A stretch of 63,436 nucleotides of DNA from Ruminococcus sp. FC2018 (GTDB lineage Bacteria; Bacillota; Clostridia; Oscillospirales; Ruminococcaceae). The notes beneath the pieces were generated by a model. The model saw only the letters and a program-made list of their open reading frames with translations. It had not been told where the DNA came from and ran no database searches. Shown piece by piece: positions 44,501-53,613 of this stretch. The stretch covers positions 1 to 63,436 of the forward strand of contig NZ_JHXH01000014.1 in assembly GCF_000621805.1 (NCBI RefSeq), given 5' to 3'. The stretch's first letter is position 1; each line of letters starts with the position of its first letter. Both the position numbers and the translations under genes were made by a program.

Positions 44501-47500
44501 CATCACCGGAGAGGATATAATACGCACCGGCAAGGTATTTCTCCATATATTCTTTGGAAATAAATGTACCGGATTTACCGCCACCACTGGGATTTTGTGT
44601 AGGTGTTCCGGAATAATAACCTGACTGACAAGTTATGGTTCCTCCATTACCGTCATCAATAGTCGGATTATCATAATATTTTAAAGTTACATGACCATAT
44701 GAAGAATTATGCCATGTTGCTGCAGAACTCGTAAGATCAACAGCCTTTCCATTCTTATCTGCGGGTACACTAATCTCGGTCAACGTATGGTTTTCCAAAA
44801 AGATCTGCGAAAGAGCGACAAAGTTTTCGTCCTTTTCCAGAGTATACGGATCATTGTAAGTTCCGCAGCCGCTGAAGCCCTCAGAACTCTGGTTGACCAT
44901 TATCTGGTGAGTCTTGTTCGCCTCGTTGTATTCCGTATATACGTAGGGAAGGAAATCCTCACGGAAGTGCTGTGCATACTCACCGGTAACATCCCACAGA
45001 GAAACAGGATTAACAAAGCATTTATCTGTTTCACCTTCTTGAGGCTCACCATAATAGTAACGCTCCTTACCGGGATACTCAGTAGATGTATCTGAAACGG
45101 TATAGCCAAGTTCTTTTCCATATGTCACTTGATGTGGTGCATCTACATTGCTATCAGGGTCAAAATCTTTCCAGTCTTCATCCCATGTAAAGTTATATTT
45201 ACCGAAAGAACCCGGTTCGTATCTGAACTTTTCCAAAAAAGTTGCATGTGTAAAAATCGAACGCTCCGTACCATATTTTATGTTTAGCTTATTATCATAA
45301 GCGTAAGAATCTTCCGAATCTAGTACAGTAAGGTTCTTATTCCTTCCGTCAAGGATCATCTTTGTAAACTCAATTGAAACACCAGTGGCACCGTTAGTAC
45401 TACTGCCATCTACATTACCTATTAAACTGGTACCTGCCTTCGGGCAATCTACACCATTTTCTGTATCTGTAAGCAAACCAGGATATGTGGAAAGCGAATC
45501 CATCATTTTTCTGTAGCTTGTCTCAACTTTTGTTCTTGAGTTATAATCACGCTTTGAATACGCGCTTATAGTAAGCTGAGTATAATCGCCCACTTTATTT
45601 ATCAAAAGCGGAGCATACTCATCTTCGTCACCGGTCATATCATGGACATAAACCCTGTCAAGCCGTATAGAACCGGTGACATTTATCACTGCCTTATGGT
45701 TAGCCGAACCCTGTACCTTGCCGCAGATAAGCGCACCTGAACCATAAGCTGTTTTACCAACGTTGCCCTGAAGCTTAACTTCACCTACGCTTAGCTTAGC
45801 ATCAGAATTAACATTACGGAACAGGCCGTTTTGCAGCAGATAATGCTGTGTCTTATCAAGAGATGTTCGTTGAAATTCAGTAGGATCATTTGCGTCTGGA
45901 TTGATAACAATTTTAGGTTCACAAAGCTCAAACTCCTTATTATAAAGCTTGAACGTGCCGTTCACGGTAACGCTGCTGTCCACATCGACCGGATACCAGC
46001 TGTAGCCCTGCATATCATAAGTGCCATCCGCTATACTATTACCCATTGTATCATTGAAATACTCACTTATTGACTCATGGGCATAGTGACCCAGACCCCA
46101 GCGCATAAGCTTTGGAGCATCTTTACCATTATCTTTACTGCTGTCTCTTACAACGTCAAGATTGTAGTAGTATCTTGTATAGGGATTTGCGGTATTGCCC
46201 TCAGCTGTCTGAGCGGTATAAGAATTGCTGGGAGTATTGCCGCTTTTGTCCATATAAAGCCCATTTGGTGCAGCTGTCTTTATAGATATGACCGCTGCTT
46301 TGTTCTGAAGGACATAGAAGTTTTCGGTATCTCCTGCGGGAGCATAAAGCCTTGTGCCACTTCCGTTATCGTTATAGTAAGCACTATACGCAACTATTTC
46401 ATCAAATACGCTAAAGCCGGAAATTCCGGTAACGCCTGTTTTTGTTATCTTATACGCATCCTTGTTCTGCAATTCAAGATAAAGTGCGGAGCTTGTGCTA
46501 CCTTTATAATCATTATTGTTGGTGGTATACCAGGCTTTGTTTACAAGAAGACCAAGTGATTTTTTCCCGCCGGAAGAGATCCGGAGATCTTTGAGCTGAA
46601 TATCGTTTGCGTCCTTTACAGTCCAATAACCTGTGCCGCAGTATACCAGTCCGCCGATATCGCCATAATTCGATTCAACGTTTCCAAGAGTTATCGTGTT
46701 GTGGGTAGTCACAGCCGAGTTGCCTTCGCCCTCGACCTTTTCCTGTGCAACAACATTATCAAAGTCAACATTTACATTTCGCCATTCATAACCCAGAAAG
46801 CCGCCGATAGCCCTTGTACTCTTAGAGGTATCTCCGCTTCCGGTTTTGGAAGCCGACAGGGAAAGACCGCTTACAGTTATGTTTTTCAGCTTAATGGAAC
46901 GGTTAGACTTAGTGGTATTTGCATTATGGGAAACAACTGCCACAATGCCGCCCATACGGTTATAAGCAACACCCCATGTATTTGAAATGCTGCCTGAAAC
47001 ATTGACATTGGTGAACTTCCACTCATTACTGTTATTACTTGTCTCATTGATACGTCCGACAACGCCGCCAAGATAAAGATCGGTGGTATTGGAAGCTGTG
47101 CCGGAAATATTCGCAGTAACATTAACGGTATTTATATCTATGCTGCTAATAGTATTTGTTGCCTCACCGAGAACACCGCCAAGGGTAAGCTTCGCTCCGC
47201 CTGCATGACTGAAGGCGGTGGTAACATTCATATTGTTTGCGTTAAAGGCTCCGCTTGCTTCGGCTGCTGCTGCACCTGCAAGCATTGTATCCTCTTTGGC
47301 ATTAAGATAAACGTTTCCGGCAAGGTTGACATTTGTGATCGTAAAAGCACTGACAGAACCAAACAGACCCACATAGTTGTGGCGGTACTGTTTACCCAGA
47401 CCTTCTTTGGAATGTGAGGTGATGGGTATGGTACCGTCTTTGCCGTAAGGCTCACCGATAGCAAGGGTGATAGTTTTACCGTCTGAAGATGACAATGTAC

Positions 47501-49739
47501 CTGTATAGGTATGCTTAACATCTTCGCTGCCAATATCATTATCTCTTGTTAATCCGGTAATTCCCGTTCCGGAAAGATCTATATCTGCGGTCAAAGTTAT
47601 AGAAGCTTCGTTGATCGTATCCCATTTATAATTTGTGTTTGCAAAGCTTACATACTCATTATTTGAAGCATCGATCTGGAAGCAGAGCGCTGTCTTGGCA
47701 AAATCCGCCACCGATCCGATGGTTGTATATGCACTTGAAGGAGAAGCTATCTGGACGGTATGGTCAGTTTCGTTTACATTGAACAGTTGGTTTTCGGCTG
47801 TGAGAGATGAACCGTCAAAGCGTATCACCTGACCCCATGAGCCGATGTCATCAACTGCTGCGCCGCTCATATTTCTCTTTAGTGTCCAACCCGGCTTTGC
47901 ATAAATCAGGGCATCGTCACGGTATCCCACAATTATGCCGACTTTGTTTGTTTCATCTATGTTAGTAGTGTCATTCTTATCAGGTTCAGCTGACTTTGCA
48001 CCGCTAAGGTCTATGGTGCCGTCCATTCTCAGGACGCCGTAGGCAAGACTGCCCACCAGTCCGCCGCCTTTATAATTTTCGCTGGTTTTTATTGTAACAT
48101 TCTTGGCATCAATGAACGCCTTGTCGCCATTGCCAACCAATCCGCCGAATGTCAAGGTCGAAGCGTTGGCAGCCGAGCCAAGTGTAAAGCCGTTGAACTT
48201 TACATATGATGTTCCATCTGTCTGGTTAGCAGTAACGGTACCATCTATCACGCCTATGCCGCCGCCGTAAACCTTCGCCTTGGATGCTCCGTCGGCAGAC
48301 ACGCTCTTTCCTGTTGTTCCATTAACAGTAAGCGAATGGCTCTTGGAGTCGACCCTATACAAACCGATCAGTCCGCCATATGCATTGCAGGTATCGGTGC
48401 CTGCACGCTTTGATTCAATATCACCATCAACACTTATCGTAACATTCTTATCGCTTTCCAGCACACCGATAAGACCGCCGCTTCCTCCCGTTCCCTGGAG
48501 TGAGCAGCCGTCTATTTTACAAACATTCGTTTCTATTGTAACATCACTGCTTGGCTTATAATAACCAAAGAGTCCGCCTTCACCCTTAACACCGATTATG
48601 GTCTGGTTCACGGTATGATTTTCGGAAATAACTACATTTCCGCCGACGCTGTATCCGGCAATACCGCCTGCGAAGCCTTTACTGCTGTCTTTTGTTTCGA
48701 TTTTTGTATTTTCATCGAAAGGAGATGAAGAGCAGGTATACTCGAATGTGGAGTTGGCTTCCATTTTTCCTACAAAACCGCCGGCATTTCCATTTTCGGT
48801 TGTGATCTCGGCAATTTTCCTATTAGAGGTAAAATCAAGAGTAAGTGATGTTCCTGTTTCCATTGTTCCGCAGGCAAATCCGATATTGTCATCACCCTGT
48901 ATGGAAACATTCTCAGTATCGCCCTCGCCCGTATTCATAGTTACGCTAAGCTCAAGTTTAGCGGCACCGCTGTGGATAGTATCATTTCCGGACTCGGAAT
49001 AGGTATAGTTGTTCCACATTTTGCCGATAAGTCCGCCAAAATTCCTTAGTGTAGCCGAGGGAGAATCTTCGATCTTAGGCGTACAGATATTTATATCCCA
49101 TTTGTTTACAACAGCTTCTTCACCGCTATCAGGATCAGGGTCACTACCGCTGTCGTGGATAACGTTGTTAGCAAGCAGAGGCTTCAGGCTATTACGTCCC
49201 TGTGCATAGTATCTTGAGATATCCAGCGGATAATGATCTACCTCTGCATTATCAGACGAACGTAAAACTTGTGCGGAATCATACACATAGTCAAACAAAG
49301 GCTGTTCAAGGTTAAGGACGATTCCGCTAAGTCCGTCTACAGTCACAGATCCTTTGAACGGATACTTTTCAGTACCAAGAGGCATGAAGTCTATCAACAG
49401 AACATTCGATGTTACATTGCCCGCTTCAAGGTTAATACGGATCTTATCGTTCTGGTGGGCTCTGTGATATTCATTCGCTCTTTTAGAATAATCTACAAAG
49501 TTGTTCGGTGTCAGTTCCACATATCCGGTATGTGGGTCCGGCAAAAACTTAATATCATCAGCAGATTCATCATGACCCGCTGCAGACGCATTGATACTGT
49601 AAAAATCGAGCTCACCCAACTTCTCGCTGATCTCAAGCATCGGAAGTGCACCAAAGAACATAACGGCAGCAACTACTCCGCTTATAACACGTTTGTAAGC
49701 TTTGGTTTTCTTTATTCTTTTCAGAAGCTTTTTATTCAT
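38574..49739 (-). CDS. Giant secreted beta-helix-like surface protein (~3,721 residues)
   Basis: I place the start at ATG 49739; the GGGAG site is too near the ATG at 49748. N-terminal KKLLKRIKKTKAYKR then a hydrophobic signal (about 17-50) ending around INASAAGHDESAD. Many short GLUG-like units occur (GGLIGKM, GGFVGKM, GGIAGYS, GGLFGYY, GGVLGE, GGMIGKS, GGLLGYI) in clusters near residues 240-620, 830-1130 and 1840-2640, as in right-handed beta-helix adhesins. The C-terminal about 1,000 residues lack them. No LPXTG, SLH or dockerin motif is visible at the C-terminus (ends NAKVETRVIR), so anchoring is unexplained. The three upstream membrane proteins are in the same operon. The frame is uninterrupted over 11 kb. 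Confidence 0.85.
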   Translation of the reverse strand: MNKKLLKRIKKTKAYKRVISGVVAAVMFFGALPMLEISEKLGELDFYSINASAAGHDESADDIKFLPDPHTGYVELTPNNFVDYSKRANEYHRAHQNDKIRINLEAGNVTSNVLLIDFMPLGTEKYPFKGSVTVDGLSGIVLNLEQPLFDYVYDSAQVLRSSDNAEVDHYPLDISRYYAQGRNSLKPLLANNVIHDSGSDPDPDSGEEAVVNKWDINICTPKIEDSPSATLRNFGGLIGKMWNNYTYSESGNDTIHSGAAKLELSVTMNTGEGDTENVSIQGDDNIGFACGTMETGTSLTLDFTSNRKIAEITTENGNAGGFVGKMEANSTFEYTCSSSPFDENTKIETKDSSKGFAGGIAGYSVGGNVVISENHTVNQTIIGVKGEGGLFGYYKPSSDVTIETNVCKIDGCSLQGTGGSGGLIGVLESDKNVTISVDGDIESKRAGTDTCNAYGGLIGLYRVDSKSHSLTVNGTTGKSVSADGASKAKVYGGGIGVIDGTVTANQTDGTSYVKFNGFTLGSAANASTLTFGGLVGNGDKAFIDAKNVTIKTSENYKGGGLVGSLAYGVLRMDGTIDLSGAKSAEPDKNDTTNIDETNKVGIIVGYRDDALIYAKPGWTLKRNMSGAAVDDIGSWGQVIRFDGSSLTAENQLFNVNETDHTVQIASPSSAYTTIGSVADFAKTALCFQIDASNNEYVSFANTNYKWDTINEASITLTADIDLSGTGITGLTRDNDIGSEDVKHTYTGTLSSSDGKTITLAIGEPYGKDGTIPITSHSKEGLGKQYRHNYVGLFGSVSAFTITNVNLAGNVYLNAKEDTMLAGAAAAEASGAFNANNMNVTTAFSHAGGAKLTLGGVLGEATNTISSIDINTVNVTANISGTASNTTDLYLGGVVGRINETSNNSNEWKFTNVNVSGSISNTWGVAYNRMGGIVAVVSHNANTTKSNRSIKLKNITVSGLSLSASKTGSGDTSKSTRAIGGFLGYEWRNVNVDFDNVVAQEKVEGEGNSAVTTHNTITLGNVESNYGDIGGLVYCGTGYWTVKDANDIQLKDLRISSGGKKSLGLLVNKAWYTTNNNDYKGSTSSALYLELQNKDAYKITKTGVTGISGFSVFDEIVAYSAYYNDNGSGTRLYAPAGDTENFYVLQNKAAVISIKTAAPNGLYMDKSGNTPSNSYTAQTAEGNTANPYTRYYYNLDVVRDSSKDNGKDAPKLMRWGLGHYAHESISEYFNDTMGNSIADGTYDMQGYSWYPVDVDSSVTVNGTFKLYNKEFELCEPKIVINPDANDPTEFQRTSLDKTQHYLLQNGLFRNVNSDAKLSVGEVKLQGNVGKTAYGSGALICGKVQGSANHKAVINVTGSIRLDRVYVHDMTGDEDEYAPLLINKVGDYTQLTISAYSKRDYNSRTKVETSYRKMMDSLSTYPGLLTDTENGVDCPKAGTSLIGNVDGSSTNGATGVSIEFTKMILDGRNKNLTVLDSEDSYAYDNKLNIKYGTERSIFTHATFLEKFRYEPGSFGKYNFTWDEDWKDFDPDSNVDAPHQVTYGKELGYTVSDTSTEYPGKERYYYGEPQEGETDKCFVNPVSLWDVTGEYAQHFREDFLPYVYTEYNEANKTHQIMVNQSSEGFSGCGTYNDPYTLEKDENFVALSQIFLENHTLTEISVPADKNGKAVDLTSSAATWHNSSYGHVTLKYYDNPTIDDGNGGTITCQSGYYSGTPTQNPSGGGKSGTFISKEYMEKYLAGAYYILSGDENEIEIKGSNFKGIGYATSDKNNYVPFRGVIVGNGKTIVNKTVYPLIANANGCVLKNISIKVASEKDIPVIGTSSAFKIMDNNNGTNAYGALIGKVHGGDNIIDNCLVDYSSFEKTISLTGTPQLAPVGGYVGVIVNGGVIFRNMDETAGDYNGTTRALSDSKLTASNAAPANAGSPSTSSDNLAWLYVNPIIGRVINGYAVTESGAYRPFEDGVREYGDGTKVYYTETKGTDGKITSSYNGTKANKIGVTLKNGTKHYSITDISKGLTQLDTYYGNKDNNIGVPNGQAFFVMSLIVNSGMRSNIIGYKQSYQVTRWADYTDVATNLTAVNTSVDDYKNYAKNDWLNKTTYSEQAGYLAKFYTTNVNKKDKISGTITLTDENSTYYLPDGYKGIGNMYYSTNDNAKMSVTNFNGNGATISQNSSYYYYYSKKNTNPISKANTTVADYQNSEFDSGYPHIGDIGFGLFNNQKGSTNSESKKYYNFTLTGNVICDCIDNKSGDHIPYLCDISSPDPSGGSGIDRVQMVSAGMLMGTSNAEQYLDSVAVKNINVKGVRNAGGLIGCVAGTKNTFYKTTYKNSLSLPSKEIKIHSGGSAGGMIGKSYNGMIDIDNNNATYSITEVVSDCDYRSGYDYNYGVGGFIGFCRTSTVLDAGNNKTSYVRIRNVIVGDKNAVEATTVKCNENSIGGIMAGGLIGMQNKATLFLDNCKVYNQSVTSPYIAGGLLGYIASTSDKTDIHPILKTVCNQSIITNTEVYSNSNAKAIVKCNGYTSYQENNPSKQAYYVAAGGFIGAVKHEMSNVLIQNSNIERYTIEANEIAGGVVGVYGQHPSSNGTDKDNRFDIENFKISDCSIKATNNTDGALSYAGGLAGIQYTSGSKQKYLHGYNILAKNLTFTGTNQGYICGWRRCNTVANTDTYCVIKLAGFSRQDDRTGGNNKMISDLVGSCPDASTPYGTNGYVIFADYNDNASKTSTQYPWFSNVNNTDLSETNNVETMRSIKTWTQNGTTYTAYDNNKDQAAAYTAAGYDETTGGVTYNYKNENYPFVTSSPSLKIDSSNILTSDGISKSGSSYTYDNSMFKKIRTDIAGNVRKAYSNVPAIDNVTMNYIKDHYSTSNMEFLTKDSNIAEFPLIVVDDSNSSNVTDLINGYLRTLTNTSYNFADSTTNKQVYNVQLRKMVYDSGEKRFNDQTGTDEKDLANLRIEGVGANSKFCMLPQYVDTGVTQQFTLVDVQFYDPSTVTGTGSTANITAAKVAYHLYVPVYTRKILRYNFYATLASNTNYYKDAYDNDTNNNFESKFLFENLGNPVTYAFEYQYFRTDEGKADNEWIEALNSGENVIVDGNFRKTITIEKKHTSDKFWPDVTKMVLVDSTKDGKSYYLDAPVAPASETASSRSINLVDFKDSSNNAWKPSCFNDLMQITVQEDSTDGTLVEASDASAATFYVNTASGKKYYRPFNSGSDGADVKKYKVTAVNVKPERYYLTFFTQNEKDNFYYYSLTSPAQFDHIQDGSGNDQIEDKNWRPNKINAKSYSYLIIGDIYEDNFATSDTSLTVWTPQSTKLISATNNTLKVTMLTTINLKDSTQRNTIATQMSQQKMKTQIYHAFLMTYGQKLSNMGDEIVGIVKNSQIVSSEFKLAPGVYSSNNFPDSAQNVTSPTIDTSSSSFIKLTSAENLLEYLWDSSNQYAVTIKAEFTLAYYDDLSRNAQFPTNDPNSPDPEIGAKVIGHSNISSSASGVDYSTTSQKKEHANRYYVAKTAAATLSYNMVENTEDTAEVKADGKYRSLGINAKTDSEGYIISNGEYDTHKLTTTSNYIEYTLTLSKKNSYVFPSENSPTAQGTPLKISDFLSDLKIYADNGDVIFDQNKILDDSFTLPTGVEFVSTGGESGTVYTVRVDKSLLKTRGAASDGVYVLPIRYKVKTGDGSGKWNDTYSNYKVTLTAQMYNPAKGNASLTRIQSSWAQDYLIYTNAKVETRVIR

Positions 49740-49841
49740 ATGCATCATACTCCCAAAATGTCAGATGACTGTTAAAGCCATCGCTTACGCTTTCCCTTTC
49801 ATTTCAATAATTCAAATTCCATATATACTATTCTTATAGTA

Positions 49842-50870
49842 TTATCCTTCATTAGTTATATTGTTGATCTCATATGTCACCCAGGTATTATCCAACGCCT
49901 CACTACGCTGTTTAAAGAAGTCGTAATTATCCGGCCTTCCCTGTTTAAGATAAAGCTGGATATTATATCGGTTTCTTTCACCAGCATCGGCGCTTATGGT
50001 CATTTTCTTCCAGCCGGCTTTCAGATCATCGTCTACAGGGGTTCCGACTTCGGGATAGTCTATTACAGGGTTTTCCTTAAAATACTTATTCATATCAATT
50101 TTTTCAGGATCCCATCTTATGGTGACCTCTGCCTTTCCGGAACCTGTAACAACCAGATTATAGCCGTCTGCTTCGCCTCTGTCTATACTTGCTCTTATTT
50201 CGCTTACATAGGCATCCCAGCCGCCGCCTGCAGAACCGGTTTCGGTTTTAAGTCCGATTATTCCTCCGATATCCCTCAGATCGCTGTATTTTCCTGAGGT
50301 TTTCTTAGGCTTTGCTATCAGCTGGAGACATATACCGCTGTCGGTATCCGGATTCCATCCATTATAGGTAAGGGTATACTTATTATCAGCATCGGTTTTA
50401 ACATAGGTATAGTCAAAGCTTCCGCTGAGATTTGAATTATTTACCTCAATTGTTGTATTGTCAGGTTTTGTTATAACGATCGTTCTTGTTCCCATATCCG
50501 AAATAGCTGCGCCGGAGGGATCGGTGACCTTATATTCCATCGTATACTCTATATCCTCAGGGTAGGTCTGCGCTGAGTTACGTGTGCTGAAATTCCAGAT
50601 ATACACGTTTACATCGGCGGAAAAATCCGTATCCGGCACATCGGGCTTAGTCACATACTTTGCCTGATATACATTATTTCCGCCCTCAGTCAGATAGTTT
50701 GACGAGAACATCATTCCCTGATCGGAAGCAGACACTACGACCCGCTTCATATAATTGTTGTTAAAAGCGTACTCAGCATATGCTACATATGACAGTAATC
50801 CCACAGATACAGCAAGTATCCACGCAAGGAGCCACTGCTTCTTTATGAACTTAAATATTTTCTTTTTCAT
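49842..50870 (-). CDS. Single-pass exported protein C of the giant-protein operon
   Basis: This 342-residue protein has a short basic N-terminus (MKKKIFKFIKKQW), a membrane segment about 14-34, and an extracytoplasmic domain with many beta-strand-like stretches (YTLTYNGWNPDTDSG, AEVTIRWDPEKIDM). The region after the helix (YAEYAFNNNYMKRVVVSASD) echoes the post-helix regions of proteins A and B. It ends with WVTYEINNITNEG. Ribosome site AAAGGAG. I do not recognise a family; a TasA/CalY-like sandwich is possible but not shown. It lies 102 bases before the giant gene. Confidence 0.75.
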   Translation of the reverse strand: MKKKIFKFIKKQWLLAWILAVSVGLLSYVAYAEYAFNNNYMKRVVVSASDQGMMFSSNYLTEGGNNVYQAKYVTKPDVPDTDFSADVNVYIWNFSTRNSAQTYPEDIEYTMEYKVTDPSGAAISDMGTRTIVITKPDNTTIEVNNSNLSGSFDYTYVKTDADNKYTLTYNGWNPDTDSGICLQLIAKPKKTSGKYSDLRDIGGIIGLKTETGSAGGGWDAYVSEIRASIDRGEADGYNLVVTGSGKAEVTIRWDPEKIDMNKYFKENPVIDYPEVGTPVDDDLKAGWKKMTISADAGERNRYNIQLYLKQGRPDNYDFFKQRSEALDNTWVTYEINNITNEG

Positions 50871-50910
50871 ACGCCGCAGCTCCTTTCATTCAGATTTCCG
50901 AAATCTAAGA

Positions 50911-51936
50911 TCAGCCGTTTCCTCTGTCAACAGAGAGATAAACCATATCAGTTTCCTTATTGATAATACTTGCCTGCTGATCCGTATTCCATGTTACTTC
51001 CAGAATATAATACTTACAGAAAGTTCTGTTGTTTTCATCGATCTCGTCGCTCCTCAGATTCACGTTCTTCTGCCAGTAGATCGGAACGGCGTTCTTATGA
51101 ACGTCGGTATATTCAGCATAAGTCTCGGTATAATACTTTTCTTTGGATTCATCGTTCAGGGTCTTTCCCAGGACCTCAGAGTAGCTTGCACCTTCCATGG
51201 CGACTTCCTTTTTGTTTTTAGCTTCCATTTCAATGTCGCTGCCCTTAACATAATACAATGTTGAAGGAAGGGTCGGGTCATTATACTCGTCGCCGGATAC
51301 TACCAGTTTATTCTCGGTATGGCTATTTGCGTTAAGGTTATATTTAACTATATCCTCATCATTGGCACCGGAAGGAACCGCCGCTGCTTCGTCAACTCCG
51401 GTGGTGCCTTTGTTATATCTGTACTGGGTCGCATCATACACCTTATAGGTAAACTGGTTATTGGTCGTATGGGCAAGCTGGAGTGTAAAGCTTCTGGTGC
51501 CTGATCCGGAGACAGAAAAAACGTATTGTTTTTTATCTATCTTCTTGGTATAGCTCAATTCAGGCTCTGTAACATACTTAGGCGAACCGTCTTCGTTGGT
51601 AATTATCTGATCCTGGTCGTCACGGTGGTAGTTAGGTTGATTTGTACTTTTGCTGTAATAAATATCGTTGCCGAACTCATCGGTAACATTGGCATTGACA
51701 TTTATAGCGCCAAGGTCAAAGAACACTCTGTCCTCTCGATGGGCGGCATTTACATAAAGCGCATTCGGATACTCGATCTTGAACATCTCTGCTGCCTTTT
51801 TCTGCTCATTGAACCACGCAAAGGACGGTATAGAGATCATAAGACAGAAGGTAAGCGTCATGGCAGTTACCAGCTGCATTTTTTTCCTTGCAGGCAGATC
51901 ATCAAATCTGCGGAAAATCTTTTTTATTCTGTTCAC
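50911..51936 (-). CDS. Single-pass exported protein B of the giant-protein operon
   Basis: This 341-residue protein starts at GTG (51936) with AAAGGAGGG upstream. The N-terminus is basic, then a helix about residues 21-41 ending SIPSFAWFNEQKKAAEMFKI, then a beta-rich outer domain. Like protein A it has an FAWF/IAWF boundary and near the C-terminus CKYYILEVTW, matching A's CVNYFMIEVSV. This suggests A and B are paralogous. The boundary recalls SipW-processed TasA/CalY matrix proteins, but no SipW-type peptidase gene is present. Confidence 0.75.
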   Translation of the reverse strand: MNRIKKIFRRFDDLPARKKMQLVTAMTLTFCLMISIPSFAWFNEQKKAAEMFKIEYPNALYVNAAHREDRVFFDLGAINVNANVTDEFGNDIYYSKSTNQPNYHRDDQDQIITNEDGSPKYVTEPELSYTKKIDKKQYVFSVSGSGTRSFTLQLAHTTNNQFTYKVYDATQYRYNKGTTGVDEAAAVPSGANDEDIVKYNLNANSHTENKLVVSGDEYNDPTLPSTLYYVKGSDIEMEAKNKKEVAMEGASYSEVLGKTLNDESKEKYYTETYAEYTDVHKNAVPIYWQKNVNLRSDEIDENNRTFCKYYILEVTWNTDQQASIINKETDMVYLSVDRGNG

Positions 51937-51976
51937 TGCATTCGCCCTCCTTTCCGTTAAGCTCCTGGATCGGACA

Positions 51977-53182
51977 TCACTTTTTCTCCACAGATACCTC
52001 GATCATAAAGTAATTCACGCAGGTACCGATATCAAAGTCTGCATAGTTATAGCCGTCGCTGAGTTTCCTGAAATTATCGCCGTCGGTAGGATTATCAATC
52101 ATTTCGTTATCTACAGTAATTGTGCTGCCTGCCTCGGTATATGGCTTAAATATATTTTGTTTATTATCTTTAAGATACTTTACAACTGTATCATGGTCGG
52201 CGCTGCCGTCTTCAACCACCGGATAGCCTTTTCGCTTGTCGTCTGCGTTGTTCGGAAGTGCCATCTGTCCGAGGGTATTGGTCCACATCCAACGAACGGG
52301 TACTTTATATGCTGTGTTTTCCGCTGCGTTTTCCTTTCCGAATTCCAGTGTCCAGCTCATATCCGCAGTGTTAAAGGCTGCCGGTGTCTTATAATAATAC
52401 CTGTTTTCTTCGGGGGTACCGGACGAAGTATCTCCTTCATCTTTAAAGAACAGGATATGTCCGCAGAGGTATTTTTCAGCCTGCTTATACACGTTAAGGT
52501 CCTTGCCTTCAAGCTGTGACCCTCTTACTTTTTCGGTTGTTAATTCCGAGGTCTTTTTAAGCTCTGTTACATACAGCTTGTTGCCCTGGGCATCTGTCTT
52601 CTGCTCTCCGGTTTCCTCGTCCACAACCGGGAATTCGAGTGCCGTAAAGCCTGTGACCTTGACATTTATCCTTGCGTTCAGTGTACCGGCTTTCTTAGCT
52701 ATCATATAAAGATCAAGCTCACCGTATCCGCCGGGAAGGATATCCTTGTCCCCTTCGCCCTTTGAATTTGCATCACAGCGCAGTATCAGCTTTGATGTGG
52801 TGGGGATATAGTAGTCACTCTCGCCGCCGTCTTCGTTATTATAGGTATGTTTAGTTCCTTCATTATACTCGCTGTCAACTTCCAAAAGGCGGTCCTTATA
52901 GCTGACCTTCTCTTTTTTGGTGGCAATATCAAAGGAGCTTCCGTTTGCCTCGATCGCCATTGTGTCGGCGGTCACGGCTTTATTCATGGCAAACCATGCT
53001 ATCGAGGCGAATATCATTATGAGTGCAATAAGTATCATCATCAGCACAAGCTTTATTGCACGCTTTTTCTGCTTACGGCGTTCTTCCTCGCTTTCGGCTT
53101 TCTTTTCTGCGACGACCTGTTCGGCTATTTTCTCCGCTGCTTCCCACATTTTATTGTTTTCACTCACCGTTCTTTCGCTCAT
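51977..53182 (-). CDS. Single-pass exported protein A of the giant-protein operon
   Basis: Predicted length is 401 residues from ATG 53182 (GAGGTGA eight bases upstream; an earlier GTG at 53191 lies inside that site). A cytoplasmic charged segment of about 45 residues (KKAESEEERRKQKKRAIK) leads into a hydrophobic helix ending FASIAWFAMNKAVTADTMAI, then a beta-rich extracytoplasmic domain. The C-terminal GTCVNYFMIEVSVEKK parallels protein B. First gene of the operon. The long charged cytoplasmic tail could dock on an assembly machine. Function is unknown. Confidence 0.75.
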   Translation of the reverse strand: MSERTVSENNKMWEAAEKIAEQVVAEKKAESEEERRKQKKRAIKLVLMMILIALIMIFASIAWFAMNKAVTADTMAIEANGSSFDIATKKEKVSYKDRLLEVDSEYNEGTKHTYNNEDGGESDYYIPTTSKLILRCDANSKGEGDKDILPGGYGELDLYMIAKKAGTLNARINVKVTGFTALEFPVVDEETGEQKTDAQGNKLYVTELKKTSELTTEKVRGSQLEGKDLNVYKQAEKYLCGHILFFKDEGDTSSGTPEENRYYYKTPAAFNTADMSWTLEFGKENAAENTAYKVPVRWMWTNTLGQMALPNNADDKRKGYPVVEDGSADHDTVVKYLKDNKQNIFKPYTEAGSTITVDNEMIDNPTDGDNFRKLSDGYNYADFDIGTCVNYFMIEVSVEKK

Positions 53183-53278
53183 TACACTCACCTCGCTCTC
53201 TTCGTTTTTTGTTTAAATAATTGGACTTTTTTGTCAAGAGGGTGCACTTCCCCCTTGTGGGCATATTTTCTCTCTTAT

Positions 53279-53307
53279 ATTATACAATAAAAGTCCTCGT
53301 TTTGCAA
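53279..53307 (-). promoter_or_regulatory. Predicted promoter of the giant-protein operon
   Basis: Read leftward: TTGCAA, 17-base spacer, TATAAT, about 95 bases before the first start codon. A possible GC-rich hairpin (AAGGGGG with CCCTCTT) lies in the leader near 53232-53256. Confidence 0.6.
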
Positions 53308-53469
53308 TAAGCATATTTGACAAAAATGCACAAAGATGATTGTGCGCTTTATAGATTTCTTTCACACTTTTAACATACAACTTACTAAAACTTTCCACTT
53401 TAGCTTATAATATCAGTTCAGAATTTCGCTATGTGACTTACACACTTATCAAAAATAGTGAAAACAGGC

Positions 53470-53504
53470 AAAAAGAGCGGGAGCCAAGAAAAACTTAGCT
53501 CCCA
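53470..53504 (-). terminator. Terminator after metI
   Basis: Read leftward: GGGAGCTAAG, TTTTT loop, CTTGGCTCCC, then GCTCTTTTTG. The remaining gene-free bases to the divergent-side promoter hold nothing recognised. Confidence 0.8.
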
Positions 53505-53613
53505 CAAGCTGTCAAATATAGATCAGAACCGGAAAGATCTTTTCCCAAGTGCAGTCGGAATAACCGTTCTCAAAAAAGACACCCGGATAACCTGCCAACG
53601 AACAATGATTATG

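Noticed and set aside
38574-49739. Sortase-anchored adhesin
   Set aside because: The C-terminus lacks LPXTG, a hydrophobic tail and basic residues.
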